A DNA stretch of 64,000 bases from Emcibacter nanhaiensis (GCF_006385175.1 NZ_VFIY01000015.1:270239-334238), one strand, 5' to 3'. Shown: positions 16,859-26,231, counted from the first letter of the stretch. Numbers and translations: made by a program. The notes: generated from the sequence alone by a model not told the origin.

Positions 16859-17182
16859 TCCTTCCCCCGGACGTTATACTGTGCCGTACGTCGGTCAGCC
16901 TATGTGCATCAGGCTGACAGGTTAATCATGATCAGTACGGACAGGACGTAGGATATCAGGAAAGCAACGAAAAAATTCTCTATCTGCGGCTTGGACATGC
17001 TCAATACCCCTATTGCGACACGGTAATTGTAGCATATGCTAACATATTGTCGGGCAATCGCGAGGGGCATGTGTAACTGACTGAGTTTAGGGGGCGATTC
17101 CAGACGTCCCAAATCGGGACTCACGAAATGCTTGAGACTCGGGCTTTTTTGCAGCTAAGATACCGCAAAAAGGGAGTGTTAA
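16859..17182. other. Intergenic region with a hairpin and a possible micro-ORF
   Basis: This gap between the phosphatase and Mpo1-like genes holds an 8-bp hairpin, GTCAGCCT (16894-16901) with AGGCTGAC (16911-16918), that overlaps the 3' end of the 29-residue frame described separately. It has no T run, so it is not a standard terminator. Confidence 0.45.
16909..16998 (-). CDS. Possible 29-residue membrane micro-protein
   Basis: A 29-codon frame starts at the ATG at 16996-16998 and encodes one strongly hydrophobic helix (FFVAFLISYVLSVLIMINL). A weak AGGGG lies about nine bases upstream. It stands alone in a gap, and such frames can be chance. No family was recognised, so this is a tentative call; conservation in related genomes would decide it. 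Confidence 0.3.
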   Translation of the reverse strand: MSKPQIENFFVAFLISYVLSVLIMINLSA

Positions 17183-17488
17183 ATGGACAGGGACTTTCAA
17201 TCATTTGGGGAGTTTTATCCCTTCTATCTGTCGGAACATTCGGACAGTACCTGCCGCCGGCTGCATTTTCTCGGTACCGGCCTTGTCATTCTCACGGCAT
17301 TTTATGCGGTGATCAGCGGCCAGTTTTTGCTGTTACTGCTGTTGCCCGTGCTGGGGTATGGCTTTGCCTGGATCGGACATTTTGTTTTCGAAAAGAACCG
17401 GCCGGCGACGTTCAAATATCCTTTCTACAGCCTCGTGGGTGACTTTGTCATGTTTCGGGATATGCTGCTGGGCAGGGTATCCTTTTGA
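17183..17488 (+). CDS. Mpo1-like (DUF962) membrane protein
   Basis: The 101-residue product has the DUF962/Mpo1 pattern: EHSDSTCRRLHFLGT (His and Arg ligand residues), two membrane spans, then GHFVFEKNRPATFKYPFYSL and GDFVMFRDML. Yeast Mpo1 is an iron-dependent 2-hydroxy fatty acid dioxygenase. Bacterial members are common and mostly uncharacterised, so the enzyme activity is inferred only from the shared histidines. A ribosome site (gggagtg) is just upstream. It sits 73 bases before an acyl-CoA synthetase, which fits fatty-acid metabolism. Confidence 0.85.
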   Translation: MDRDFQSFGEFYPFYLSEHSDSTCRRLHFLGTGLVILTAFYAVISGQFLLLLLLPVLGYGFAWIGHFVFEKNRPATFKYPFYSLVGDFVMFRDMLLGRVSF

Positions 17489-17561
17489 CAGGCTCGGGTT
17501 TTCTTAAATAATTTCAAACATCAGGTTGAGTTTCCAGCCACAGCTTTGGGAGACATAAATA

Positions 17562-19406
17562 GTGCAGATTGCCACGCTGGAAGATATTGAGAAAATCGAG
17601 CAGGTTCCCTTGAGTGACCGGCTTGGAAAAATTGATACAAGCTATGCTGTTTTTGCACATGGGGCACGCGAAATGCCAACCAAAACAGCGCTCATGTTTG
17701 TCGGCACCGCCGCGGACGAAGAGCCGCCGATACAGTACAGCTATGAAGACCTTTTCAGCCGGATCAACCAGACTGCGAATTTTTTAAACGATCTGGGGAT
17801 GGGCTCCAGCGATGTGGTCTCCCTGATTATGCCCAATCTGCCCGAAACCCATTTCTTCCTGTGGGGCGGGGAAGCTGCCGGGATCGTCAATCCGATCAAT
17901 CCATTTCTGGAAGTGGCGCATATCGTCGGAATCACAAAGGCGGCAGGCACAAAAATTCTGGTGGCGCCCGGTCCGATGCCGGGCAGCGAGATGTGGGAAA
18001 AAGCCGTGCAGGTTCTGCAGCAATGTCCTTCTATCGAGGCGCTGGTCCAGGTTGGCGGCCTGCCCCAGGATGGCGAAAAGATTATTCACTATAACCCGGT
18101 TGTTGGAACCTATACTGCCACGTCCCTGGACAGCGGCCGGGTCATCAAGCCGGGGGACACAGCCTCTCTGTTCCATACGGGCGGCACCACCGGTGTGCCG
18201 AAACTTGCCCGCCATACCCATTATAATGAAGTGGCTGACGCCCTGATGACGTCGCTTGTCGGGGCGACTGACCAGGATTCTGTCGGGCTTTGCGGACTGC
18301 CGCTGTTCCACGTCAATGCCGCCATCGTGACCGGTCTTTCCTGTTTCCTGCAACAGGCGACGGTGCTGCTGGCCACTCCCGGCGGATACCGGACGCCCGA
18401 TGTCATCGGCAATTTCTGGAAATTGATCGAACGCTACCGGGTGACGTTCTTCTCGGGCGTTCCCACCCTCTACGCAAGCCTGCTGAATGTGCCGATCGGG
18501 GCGTGCGATGTCTCTTCATTGCGCTATGCCATTTGCGGGGCGGCGCCGATGCCAAGGGAAACCATTCGCCGGTTCGAGAGCGCTACCGGTCTGTCCATTC
18601 TGGAAGGATATGGCCTCACGGAAGGAACCTGTGTCAGTGCCTGTAACCCGCGCGCCGGCGAGCGGCGGGCGGGCTCGGTGGGGTTTCGCCTGCCTTATCA
18701 GGATATGAAATCCGTGCAACTGGATGAAGGCGGGCACTATCTGCGCGACAGTGATGTCAACGAAATTGGTGCCCTGGTCATCCGTGGCCCGAATGTTTTT
18801 CCCGGCTACCTGCAGGAGGACGCCAACGCGCATATCTGGGTTGATGGTGACTGGCTGAATACGGGGGACCGGGGACGTCAGGACGAAGACGGCTATTTCT
18901 GGCTGACCGGCAGAACCAAGGAACTGATCATTCGTGGCGGGCACAATATTGATCCAGCTATTATTGAAAATGCCCTGGCCAGGCACGAGGCAGTCGCCCA
19001 GGTGGCGGCGGTCGGGCAGCCGGATCCCTATGCCGGCGAGCTCCCGGTCGCTTATGTTGTTCTAAAGCCGGGAATTGGGGAAATAAAATCGGATCTTTTG
19101 GAATTTTCAAGGCAGAATATTGCCGAGAGAGCGGCAATTCCGAAAGAAATATACTTCTTGGAGAATTTACCGTTGACGGCGGTTGGAAAACCGTTCAAAC
19201 CTGCGCTCAGGCTGGACGCGACAAAACGTGAATGCATAAAGGCGCTGGCCGGGATTTCGGGACTCGATACCATAGATGTCCAGGCGCATCCTGTTCATGG
19301 CAGCATGGTCATACTATCCCTGAAGCCGGGGGCTTCGGGGGAGGACAGGGAAAAAATCGGGACCATTCTGGGAGCTTATGCTTTCAGATATGAAATCATA
19401 GGCTGA
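17562..19406 (+). CDS. AMP-dependent acyl-CoA synthetase
   Basis: The 614-residue enzyme belongs to the AMP-forming ligase family: the ATP loop is SLFHTGGTTGVPKLARHTH, the A5 region is EGYGLTEGT, and the later TGDRG and TAVGKPFKPALR motifs (catalytic lysine near the end) are present. It joins an acid to CoA through an acyl-AMP. Substrate chain length cannot be read from sequence. The start codon is GTG at 17562, preceded by GGGAG 11 bases upstream. An extra ~50 residues follow the C-terminal lysine motif, so the tail is longer than usual. Confidence 0.9.
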   Translation: MQIATLEDIEKIEQVPLSDRLGKIDTSYAVFAHGAREMPTKTALMFVGTAADEEPPIQYSYEDLFSRINQTANFLNDLGMGSSDVVSLIMPNLPETHFFLWGGEAAGIVNPINPFLEVAHIVGITKAAGTKILVAPGPMPGSEMWEKAVQVLQQCPSIEALVQVGGLPQDGEKIIHYNPVVGTYTATSLDSGRVIKPGDTASLFHTGGTTGVPKLARHTHYNEVADALMTSLVGATDQDSVGLCGLPLFHVNAAIVTGLSCFLQQATVLLATPGGYRTPDVIGNFWKLIERYRVTFFSGVPTLYASLLNVPIGACDVSSLRYAICGAAPMPRETIRRFESATGLSILEGYGLTEGTCVSACNPRAGERRAGSVGFRLPYQDMKSVQLDEGGHYLRDSDVNEIGALVIRGPNVFPGYLQEDANAHIWVDGDWLNTGDRGRQDEDGYFWLTGRTKELIIRGGHNIDPAIIENALARHEAVAQVAAVGQPDPYAGELPVAYVVLKPGIGEIKSDLLEFSRQNIAERAAIPKEIYFLENLPLTAVGKPFKPALRLDATKRECIKALAGISGLDTIDVQAHPVHGSMVILSLKPGASGEDREKIGTILGAYAFRYEIIG

Positions 19407-19435
19407 GTATTCGCATACGATAGAAAAAGAGGGAT

Positions 19436-20863
19436 ATGAATATGGCTGTAGCCAAACATGAAAAATGGTCGTCCGGCTTTACCTTCCTGCTGGCGGCGAT
19501 CGGTTCCGCCGTAGGACTGGGCAATATCTGGCGGTTTCCGTATGTGGTGGGGGAAAACGGCGGCGGCGCCTTTGTACTTCTCTATATCGGCATGGTGATT
19601 CTGTTTGGCATTCCGGTGGTGATGACCGAGCTGTTGATCGGCAGGCGCTATCAGATGAGCCCGGTGAATTCACTGGCCCATATCGGCCAGGACAAGCCGG
19701 CACGGCGCCTGTGGAATGCCTTGGGCTGGTCATACGTCCTGGTGCCGATCGGGATCCTGTCCTTTTACGGCGTGGTGGCCGGTTGGACCCTGAATTATGT
19801 GGTGAAAATGGGCTCAGGCGCTCTGACAGGCGTCGACGCAACCACCGTTGAAAATACGTTCAACGGTATGATGAGCGATCCGGTAGTGATGATCTTCTGG
19901 CAGACGGTCGCCATGCTGATCACCATGGGCATTGTCGCCCGCGGGGTGAAAGGCGGTCTCGAAAAGGCGGTGGAGATCCTGATGCCGGCCCTGTTCATTA
20001 TCCTGCTGGTGCTGGTGGCCTATGCGCTTTATGCCGGGGATACCAGCAAGGCAATGGATTTCCTGTTCGTGCCGGACTTCAGCAAACTGACCGGCAGAAG
20101 CGTGCTCGAGGCGGCGGGTCAGGCCTTTTTCTCCCTGTCGCTGGGCAGCGGCGCGATCATGACCTACGGTGCTTACCTGACCAAGGATATTTCCATTCCG
20201 AAAATGTCCTGCGGGGTGGCCTTTGCCGATACCCTGGTGGCGTTGCTGGCGGGACTGGCGATCTTCCCGATCGTTTTTGCCCATGGCCTTGATCCGCAGG
20301 CCGGACCGGGACTGGTGTTTGTCACCCTCCCGGTGGTGTTTGACGGCATGCCGTTCGGTCAGCTGTTCGGGATTCTGTTCTTCCTGCTGATCACCTTTGC
20401 TGCCGTGACGTCAACCATCTCCCTGCTGGAGCCGATGGTGTCTTACCTGGAGGAGCGGGTGCCGCATATGCGCCTCAAAATGACTTTCCTTGCCGGTGCC
20501 GTAACCTGGGCGGTGGGCGTGCTGGCGGCCCTGTCTCTCAATGTCATGAGCGACGTCAAGCCGCTGGGATTTATCCAGCGCTTCGCCGACAAGGGGGTGT
20601 TTGACCTGCTGGATTATTTCTCCGCCAATGTGTTCATGCTGCTCAACGGCCTGATGATTGCCTTCTTTGCCGGCTGGGTCATGAAACGGACCGCGCTCCT
20701 GGAAGAGCTGGGTCTCGAGGACAGCGGACTGTTCAAATTCTGGCGCCTGCTGATCAAGGTGGTTGTCCCGATCGGGGTCGGGCTGATCTTCATCAACTTT
20801 GTGACCGAAGGCTGGTTGATGGACAGTCTGGAAGGCTTGTTCAACGGCGCCATGGCCGGCTGA
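19436..20863 (+). CDS. Sodium-dependent transporter, SNF (NSS) family
   Basis: The 475-residue protein has about 11-12 membrane segments. The opening is typical of the neurotransmitter:sodium symporter family: the sodium-site region AAIGSAVGLGNIWRFPYVVG is followed by GGGAFVLLY. Substrates are usually amino acids, but this one cannot be assigned. The start is the ATG at 19436 after aaagaggg. A perfect terminator palindrome follows. Confidence 0.92.
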   Translation: MNMAVAKHEKWSSGFTFLLAAIGSAVGLGNIWRFPYVVGENGGGAFVLLYIGMVILFGIPVVMTELLIGRRYQMSPVNSLAHIGQDKPARRLWNALGWSYVLVPIGILSFYGVVAGWTLNYVVKMGSGALTGVDATTVENTFNGMMSDPVVMIFWQTVAMLITMGIVARGVKGGLEKAVEILMPALFIILLVLVAYALYAGDTSKAMDFLFVPDFSKLTGRSVLEAAGQAFFSLSLGSGAIMTYGAYLTKDISIPKMSCGVAFADTLVALLAGLAIFPIVFAHGLDPQAGPGLVFVTLPVVFDGMPFGQLFGILFFLLITFAAVTSTISLLEPMVSYLEERVPHMRLKMTFLAGAVTWAVGVLAALSLNVMSDVKPLGFIQRFADKGVFDLLDYFSANVFMLLNGLMIAFFAGWVMKRTALLEELGLEDSGLFKFWRLLIKVVVPIGVGLIFINFVTEGWLMDSLEGLFNGAMAG

Positions 20864-20885
20864 TACCGGAACCGAAAACGACGCG

Positions 20886-20912
20886 AAAAGGCCCCTGTAC
20901 AGGGGCCTTTTT
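20886..20912. terminator. Perfect bidirectional terminator palindrome
   Basis: A 26-bp perfect palindrome runs from 20886 to 20911, with a 13-base left arm of four A, GG, CCCC and TGT, and its exact complement to the right. The A4 and T4-5 ends make it a terminator on both strands, serving the SNF transporter (+) and possibly the phytase (-). Confidence 0.88.
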
Positions 20913-20934
20913 AATTCCGGAGTTGGTTACGGAC

Positions 20935-21004
20935 GAAGTTTCAGGGCCGAAGTTTCAGGGCCGAAGTTTCAGGGCCGAAGTTTCAGGGCCGAAGTTTCAG
21001 GGCT
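20935..21004. repeat. Five-copy 14-bp tandem repeat over the phytase stop codon
   Basis: The unit gaagtttcagggcc occurs five times at 20935, 20949, 20963, 20977 and 20991; the last copy differs at its end. On the minus strand each unit carries a TGA. The phytase ends at the TGA in the fourth copy (20983-20985), and downstream copies place further TGAs in all three frames. Confidence 0.9.
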
Positions 21005-22062
21005 TGGGCAATCTTGCGCCAGTCCACCAGCTTGAAGTTCTGGTTTTCCTCGGGCAGGGTGTTGAAGCCGTCCTGGGCCATGAATACGCCCTGGGGATAG
21101 CCGGGCAAAGGGGTGCTGAGCGCTTCCAGGCCGTCGGTTTCCTGGGAGCCGTCAATGCCGGTCTCCGGATCATCCACCACCTCGAAAGAGCCCACATAGT
21201 CATAACCATTGTCCCGGTCGAACAGGGCGTAAGTGTTGCTGCCCTGGCTCGAGGCGACAAGGTAACCCTTGTCCGCTTTGGTGTGATACAGGGCCAGGCC
21301 TTCCACATCGGCGGTCAGGGATTTGTTGTCGATCAGGCGGACCAGCTGGCGGTGTTCATCGGATTGGGGCTCGGCGTTATATTTCCAGATGCCGGTATTT
21401 TCCTCGCCGATGTAAAGCTCGCCGGTCTTGTCGTCGGCCACACAGCCTTCCGTCTGGTCACCGACGGTGAATTGACGGACGGTTTCGAGCCCGACCTTGC
21501 CGTCCTCAGTGGCGACCAGCTTCCATTGCTTGTAGTCACCGAAGTCCTTGTCATTGGCAAAGACATAAAAATTGCCGTCCCGGGTGCTGTGATACATGCA
21601 CAGACCGTAAGGGTCCTCGAAGCCGGTGGCCTGCACGCCGTTGGCCACATTATAAAGTTCCGTGGTGTCCGGGTTAATGGCGTAAAGGCTGATGCTGTTG
21701 TTGGTGCGGTTGGTGCTGGCGACGACGGTGACGTTGCGGCCGGCCAGGTCAAAGCCGTCTCTCAGGTCGACGTTGTTCATGCGTCCGTCGGGCAGGAACT
21801 GCACAATTTCGCCTTTCAGGTCATAGACATAAAGGCCGGATTTTTTCTGGGTGCCGATAATGCGGCTCTGTTCGGGATCCGCCGGATTGACCCAGATGGC
21901 CATGTCGTCGGCGGCGTCGCCGCCGGTTTCAACAGCGGGGGTTTCCATGGCGGCGGTGACTTGTACCGGACCGGTGTCCTTTCCGGGGGCAGTTGTTTGT
22001 TCTCCGCAGGCGGCGAGAAAAGCAAGCGGAAGCAGGCAGGCAGTAAGTCCGGTAGGTTTCAT
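20983..22062 (-). CDS. Beta-propeller phytase (3-phytase) lipoprotein
   Basis: The 359-residue product starts at the ATG at 22060-22062. A longer frame exists, but it lacks a sensible leader. A lipoprotein signal ends FLAAC, so the protein is probably anchored in the outer or inner membrane. Phytase signatures are DDMAIWVNPADPEQSRIIGT, EGCVADDKTGELYIGEENTG and ADVEGLALYHTK, which hold the calcium and phosphate sites in this family. It releases phosphate from inositol phosphates. It is divergent from a TonB-dependent receptor; that pairing suggests the receptor imports the product or substrate. A Pho-box-like site lies between them. Confidence 0.9.
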   Translation of the reverse strand: MKPTGLTACLLPLAFLAACGEQTTAPGKDTGPVQVTAAMETPAVETGGDAADDMAIWVNPADPEQSRIIGTQKKSGLYVYDLKGEIVQFLPDGRMNNVDLRDGFDLAGRNVTVVASTNRTNNSISLYAINPDTTELYNVANGVQATGFEDPYGLCMYHSTRDGNFYVFANDKDFGDYKQWKLVATEDGKVGLETVRQFTVGDQTEGCVADDKTGELYIGEENTGIWKYNAEPQSDEHRQLVRLIDNKSLTADVEGLALYHTKADKGYLVASSQGSNTYALFDRDNGYDYVGSFEVVDDPETGIDGSQETDGLEALSTPLPGYPQGVFMAQDGFNTLPEENQNFKLVDWRKIAQALKLRP

Positions 22063-22147
22063 ATTCTGATCGTCCTGATGTCTGAATAGCGTAGTAAACG
22101 GATTAGTTTGGAATTTGAGAGTAATTCTCATAAATAATACACCCAAG

Positions 22148-22165
22148 TGTTACAGCATTGTAACA
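22148..22165. promoter_or_regulatory. Pho-box-like site between phytase and TonB receptor
   Basis: TGTTACA-gcat-TGTAACA at 22148-22165 has two 7-bp units separated by 4 bp, the 11-bp period used by PhoB. It can also be read as a 7-4-7 inverted repeat. The sequence differs from the enteric consensus (TGTCAT) at one base per unit, so a PhoB site is inferred mostly from the location. Confidence 0.5.
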
Positions 22166-22241
22166 TTGGAAAAATAAACCCGTTGGAAATGAAAATCAGT
22201 ATTTGTCTTACAAAAGTCTCCAATCAATTACGGGTGGAAAA

Positions 22242-25049
22242 ATGATCAAAAGAAATTCTTTCAAGTCCCTTCTCCTGGCCACAGCGCTTTCCGTCACCAC
22301 AGTGGGCTCGGTTGCCGCTGCTGCCGACTTCACCGGCACGGTGCTGGAAGGCTCCGAACGCTATGCCCTGGAAGGCGCCATTGTTGAAATCAGGTCCGAG
22401 GGCCTGCGGACCACCACCGATACCGACGGCCGGTTCCGGTTCCGCGGCCTGGCCGCCGGTACCTACGAGGTGAACATCTCCTACGTCGGGACCAAACCGG
22501 TGACCCGCACCATCACCGTCGGTGAAGAGAATGTCAGCCAAATGTTTATCTTCGGTCAGGACGACCTGGAAGAGATCGTGGTGACCGGCCTGCGCGGCAG
22601 CATGAACAGCTCCCTCAACAAACAGCGCGCCGCCGACAATATTGCCAACTATCTGTCCGCTGACGCCGCCGGGAACTTCCCGGACCAGAATATCGCTGAA
22701 GCCGCCCGCCGCCTGGTGGGTCTGTCCATGGAGACGGACCAGGGTGAAGGCCGCTTTGTGATTGTGCGCGGCATCGACCCGAACCTGAACTCCACCAACA
22801 TCAACGGTGTTTCCCTGCCGTCACCGGAAGGGGACGAGCGCAAGGTGGCGCTGGACGTGATCCCGTCCGAACTGCTGGAAACCATGCAGGTGACCAAATC
22901 CGCCACCCCGGACATGGACGGCGACTTCATCGGCGGTAATATCGATGTGAAAACCATTTCCGGCTTCGACAAGGACAAACGGCTGATCAAGCTGAAAGCG
23001 GAAGGCAGCTACAACAAGCTGCAGGACAAGCTGAGCCCGAAACTGTCCGCCACCTATGCCGACCAGCTCAGTGAAAAAGTCGCCATTGCCGCGTCCGTGA
23101 GCTGGCAGGAGCGCAAGCACGGCGCCGACAACAAGGAAGTCGACGGCGGCTGGAAAGACAGTGACGATGCCGATAACGAAATCGGTGAACTCTATCCCGC
23201 TGAAATGGAACTGCGCGACTATGCCGTCACCCGCGAGCGCTTCGGCGCGGCCCTGAATATCGATTTCCGCCCGAGCGATGACACCAATCTTTACCTGCGC
23301 TCCCTGTATAGCAGCTTCAAGGATACCGAGCTGCGCCAGCGCACCGAGGTTAAATTTGAGGACGGCGAATTCGCCGACGGTGCGGACGAAGTGGGTCCGG
23401 AAATCTATTTCCTGGAAGCCAAGGCCGACCGCGACCTGAAGGACCGCATCGAAACCCAGAAAATCATCTCTACTGTTCTCGGCGGGGAAACCTTCCTGGA
23501 CAATTGGAGCTTCGAATACAGCGTTGCCTACGCCCATTCCGAAGAGCGTGAGCCGGACCGTCTGGACACCGACTTCAAATCCGACGAGCGGGTGAATGTG
23601 GGTGTGGATATTTCCGATCCGTTACTGCCGTTTGGTATCTTTGCCTCTGACGCAGATCGCGCCCTGTTTACGGATCCCGGCAATTATGAGCTGGATTCCA
23701 TGGAATATTCCGACAACATCACCGAAGATGACGAATGGGCCTTCAAGCTGGACGTGCGCCGGGATCTGGAGATTGGCGGCAACCAGGGTTACATCAAATT
23801 CGGTGGTAAATATAAGACCCGCGAAAAAAACCGTGATAACACCTTCCTGGTCTACGAAGACCTAGGTGACTTCACCATGGCCGATTTCCTGACCGATGTG
23901 GACTATGGTCTCGACGGCACCCAGGGCGGCATCGGTGCCGACAACCAGGCGCTGCGCGACCATTATTTCGCCAACGTAGGCAGTTTCGAGCTTCAGGAAG
24001 ACGACACCACGCTTGGTTCCGAAGCACTGGACTATACCGCCAATGAAGACATCATTGCCGGTTATCTGATGGGCAGCGTTGATGTGGATAACCTGCGGGT
24101 TGTCGCCGGTGTCCGCGTCGAACATACCGACTATGACGCCACGGCGAATGAGGTAATTGTCGGTGACGAGTTCTCCGTCACAGAAGTTGCCGGTGAAAAC
24201 AGCTATACCGACTGGCTGCCGAGCATCAACCTGCGTTACGACTTCGACGGCAGCAATGCGGTCCTGCGGGCCGCTTACTATAAATCTGTTGTTCGTCCCA
24301 AGATCGGCGACATGGTGCCGAGCGGCGCCATCGAATCCGAGGATGATGACGGTGAAATCATCCGTGAGGGTGAACTGGGCAACCCGAACCTGGATCCCTA
24401 CCGCGCCCACAACTTTGACCTGGGCATCGAATGGTATCCCAACAACGACTCCATCGTTTCTGCCGGGTTCTTCCACAAGGAAATCAAGAACTTCCATTTT
24501 GACCAGGTGTTCGAGGATACTACTCTCAATGGCATCGAGTTTGCTGAAGTGGTGCAGCCGCAGAACGGTGAGGATGCCACAGTCACCGGCATCGAGCTGA
24601 ACTACCAGCAGACCCTGTCCATGCTGCCGGCCCCGTTCGACGGGATTATTGTCGGCGCCAACTATACCTACACCGACAGTGAAGGTCAGTATCTCAACGG
24701 TGATGGCGATCTGGTGGATGTACCGCTGCCGAAAACCTCGGAGCATGTGGCCAATGGCATCGTCGGTTACGAGAAGGACGGCTTCTCCCTCCGCGCGGCG
24801 CTCAGCTACCGCAGCGAGTATCTCGATGAGGTCAACGAAGGCGACGGTGACCGTTATGTGCTCGGCCGCACCCTGCTGGATGTGACCGCCAGCTATGAAG
24901 TGACTGAGAACGTCAAAATCTACGGCGAAGTGTCCAACCTCACCAACGAGAAATGGACTGCGGTTTACCGCACTGAAGACGGCGACCGGATGATGCAGTA
25001 TGATGAATTTGACATGACCATTAACTTCGGCGTCAAAGCCAAGTTCTGA
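22242..25049 (+). CDS. TonB-dependent receptor, putative phytate-related
   Basis: The 935-residue product starts at the ATG at 22242 behind gggtgga; a TTG 39 bases earlier is a poorer start. A signal peptide (SVTTVGSVAAAA) is followed by a carboxypeptidase-regulatory-like domain (residues about 25-110). Then come the TonB box/plug region EEIVVTGLRGSM and RGIDPNLNSTNINGVSL, and a 22-strand-type barrel ending in phenylalanine (FGVKAKF). Such receptors import large nutrients using TonB energy. The plug contains VIPSELLETMQVTKSATPD, common in sugar- and phosphate-type receptors. Its head-to-head phytase neighbour gives the best hint of substrate. Confidence 0.92.
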   Translation: MIKRNSFKSLLLATALSVTTVGSVAAAADFTGTVLEGSERYALEGAIVEIRSEGLRTTTDTDGRFRFRGLAAGTYEVNISYVGTKPVTRTITVGEENVSQMFIFGQDDLEEIVVTGLRGSMNSSLNKQRAADNIANYLSADAAGNFPDQNIAEAARRLVGLSMETDQGEGRFVIVRGIDPNLNSTNINGVSLPSPEGDERKVALDVIPSELLETMQVTKSATPDMDGDFIGGNIDVKTISGFDKDKRLIKLKAEGSYNKLQDKLSPKLSATYADQLSEKVAIAASVSWQERKHGADNKEVDGGWKDSDDADNEIGELYPAEMELRDYAVTRERFGAALNIDFRPSDDTNLYLRSLYSSFKDTELRQRTEVKFEDGEFADGADEVGPEIYFLEAKADRDLKDRIETQKIISTVLGGETFLDNWSFEYSVAYAHSEEREPDRLDTDFKSDERVNVGVDISDPLLPFGIFASDADRALFTDPGNYELDSMEYSDNITEDDEWAFKLDVRRDLEIGGNQGYIKFGGKYKTREKNRDNTFLVYEDLGDFTMADFLTDVDYGLDGTQGGIGADNQALRDHYFANVGSFELQEDDTTLGSEALDYTANEDIIAGYLMGSVDVDNLRVVAGVRVEHTDYDATANEVIVGDEFSVTEVAGENSYTDWLPSINLRYDFDGSNAVLRAAYYKSVVRPKIGDMVPSGAIESEDDDGEIIREGELGNPNLDPYRAHNFDLGIEWYPNNDSIVSAGFFHKEIKNFHFDQVFEDTTLNGIEFAEVVQPQNGEDATVTGIELNYQQTLSMLPAPFDGIIVGANYTYTDSEGQYLNGDGDLVDVPLPKTSEHVANGIVGYEKDGFSLRAALSYRSEYLDEVNEGDGDRYVLGRTLLDVTASYEVTENVKIYGEVSNLTNEKWTAVYRTEDGDRMMQYDEFDMTINFGVKAKF

Positions 25050-25069
25050 TCAGGATAATCTGAGGAAGA

Positions 25070-25099
25070 AGCCCCGGATCGAAATCCGGGGCTTTTTTT
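25070..25099 (+). terminator. Intrinsic terminator after the TonB receptor
   Basis: AGCCCCGGAT (25070-25079), loop cgaa, ATCCGGGGCT (25084-25093), then seven T. It clearly serves the plus-strand gene; on the minus strand only a short T-rich stretch follows, so it is a weaker terminator for the oxidoreductase. Confidence 0.88.
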
Positions 25100-26231
25100 A
25101 TTTTGCGAGCCGTTCGACCGAGATGTCGCTCTGTTTGAGGCCGAAACCGATAATGTCCTCCGGCAGGCCCTTGCCCTGGCAGAGCGAGGCGGTGATCCGC
25201 CCCAGCGCCACGGCAGTCTTGATGCCGAATCCGCCCTGGCCGGCGAGCCAGAAGAAGCCGTCCGCATCGGGGGCGAATCCGGCCACCGGATGATGGTCGG
25301 CCACATGGCTCCTGAGCCCGGCCCACTGATGGTCGATTTTCTTGACCGGTCGGCCGATGGCCTGCTCCAGGTAATGGGCCGCATAGGCCACGTCCATTTC
25401 CTCCGGCCGGGCGTCGCAGGGTTCGGACCGGGTCTCGTCCATGGGCGAGACCAGCAGCTTGCCGGCGTCCGGCTTGAAATAAAAAGTATCCTGCGCCTCG
25501 GTGACAAACGGCCAGTCGTCGACCGTGACGCCTTCCGGCGGGTCCACCAGGATGGCGGTGCGGCGCAAGGGCTGGATGCCGATCGGGGCGGCTCCGGCCA
25601 TCCGGGCCACTTCGTCGACCCAGGCGCCGGCGGCATTGACCACAATCGGCGCCGTATAGCTGCCGGTCGGGGTGTCGACCTGCCAGTTCTTGCCGACACG
25701 TTCAATGGCTTCCGCCGGAGAATCGGTGATGACCTCGCCACTCCGGGCCCGCAGGCCACGCAGGAAACCTTCATGCAGGGCATGCACGTCCATGTCGGCG
25801 ATGTCCCGTTCCAGCAGCGCCTTTTCCAGGAACGGTTCGGTCATCAGCGGTATACGCCCGAGAATTTCCTCCCGGCCGAGCCAGGTCACATCGTCGGTGA
25901 CCCGGGCGAGGTCGTCATGCAGTTTGTCCAGCGGCTTGAGGTCTTCCCGGTCGCAGATGAACAGATGTTCCCGCGGGTGCAGCAGGGCATGTTCGGAAAA
26001 TCCCTTGGGCGGATTTTTCAGAAAGTCGGTGCTGCCCAGCACCAGGGCGCGCAAAACCGGATCGCCCTGGCCGTAGGTGGAGCTGTAGACCGCAGCGGAG
26101 CGCCCGGTGGTGTGATAGCCGGGCTGGCTTTCCCGCTCCAGCAGGAAGACCTTGCCCAGCTTGGACAGTTCATAGCCGGCGCCGGCGCCGGCGATTCCCC
26201 CGCCGATAATGATGAAATCTGCGTGTTGCAT
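25098..26231 (-). CDS. FAD-dependent D-amino-acid dehydrogenase, DauA-like
   Basis: The 377-residue protein starts at the ATG at 26229-26231 (MQHADFIIIGGG), not at the longer frame. It has the FAD-binding GxGxxG motif FIIIGGGIAGAGAG, the sequence PGYHTTGRSAAVYS and the C-terminal WAGLRSHVADHHPVAGFA. From memory the pattern is very like the D-arginine dehydrogenase DauA of Pseudomonas. Such enzymes oxidise D-amino acids to imino acids and pass electrons to the membrane. The true substrate is not shown. An HNH gene follows on the same strand upstream by 64 bases. Confidence 0.83.
   Translation of the reverse strand: MQHADFIIIGGGIAGAGAGYELSKLGKVFLLERESQPGYHTTGRSAAVYSSTYGQGDPVLRALVLGSTDFLKNPPKGFSEHALLHPREHLFICDREDLKPLDKLHDDLARVTDDVTWLGREEILGRIPLMTEPFLEKALLERDIADMDVHALHEGFLRGLRARSGEVITDSPAEAIERVGKNWQVDTPTGSYTAPIVVNAAGAWVDEVARMAGAAPIGIQPLRRTAILVDPPEGVTVDDWPFVTEAQDTFYFKPDAGKLLVSPMDETRSEPCDARPEEMDVAYAAHYLEQAIGRPVKKIDHQWAGLRSHVADHHPVAGFAPDADGFFWLAGQGGFGIKTAVALGRITASLCQGKGLPEDIIGFGLKQSDISVERLAK

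Noticed and set aside
22148..22165. Reading the TGTTACA/TGTAACA site as a plain inverted repeat for a dimeric repressor
   Set aside because: Possible, but the 11-bp direct-repeat spacing and phytase context favour PhoB; kept as a Pho-box-like call with modest confidence.
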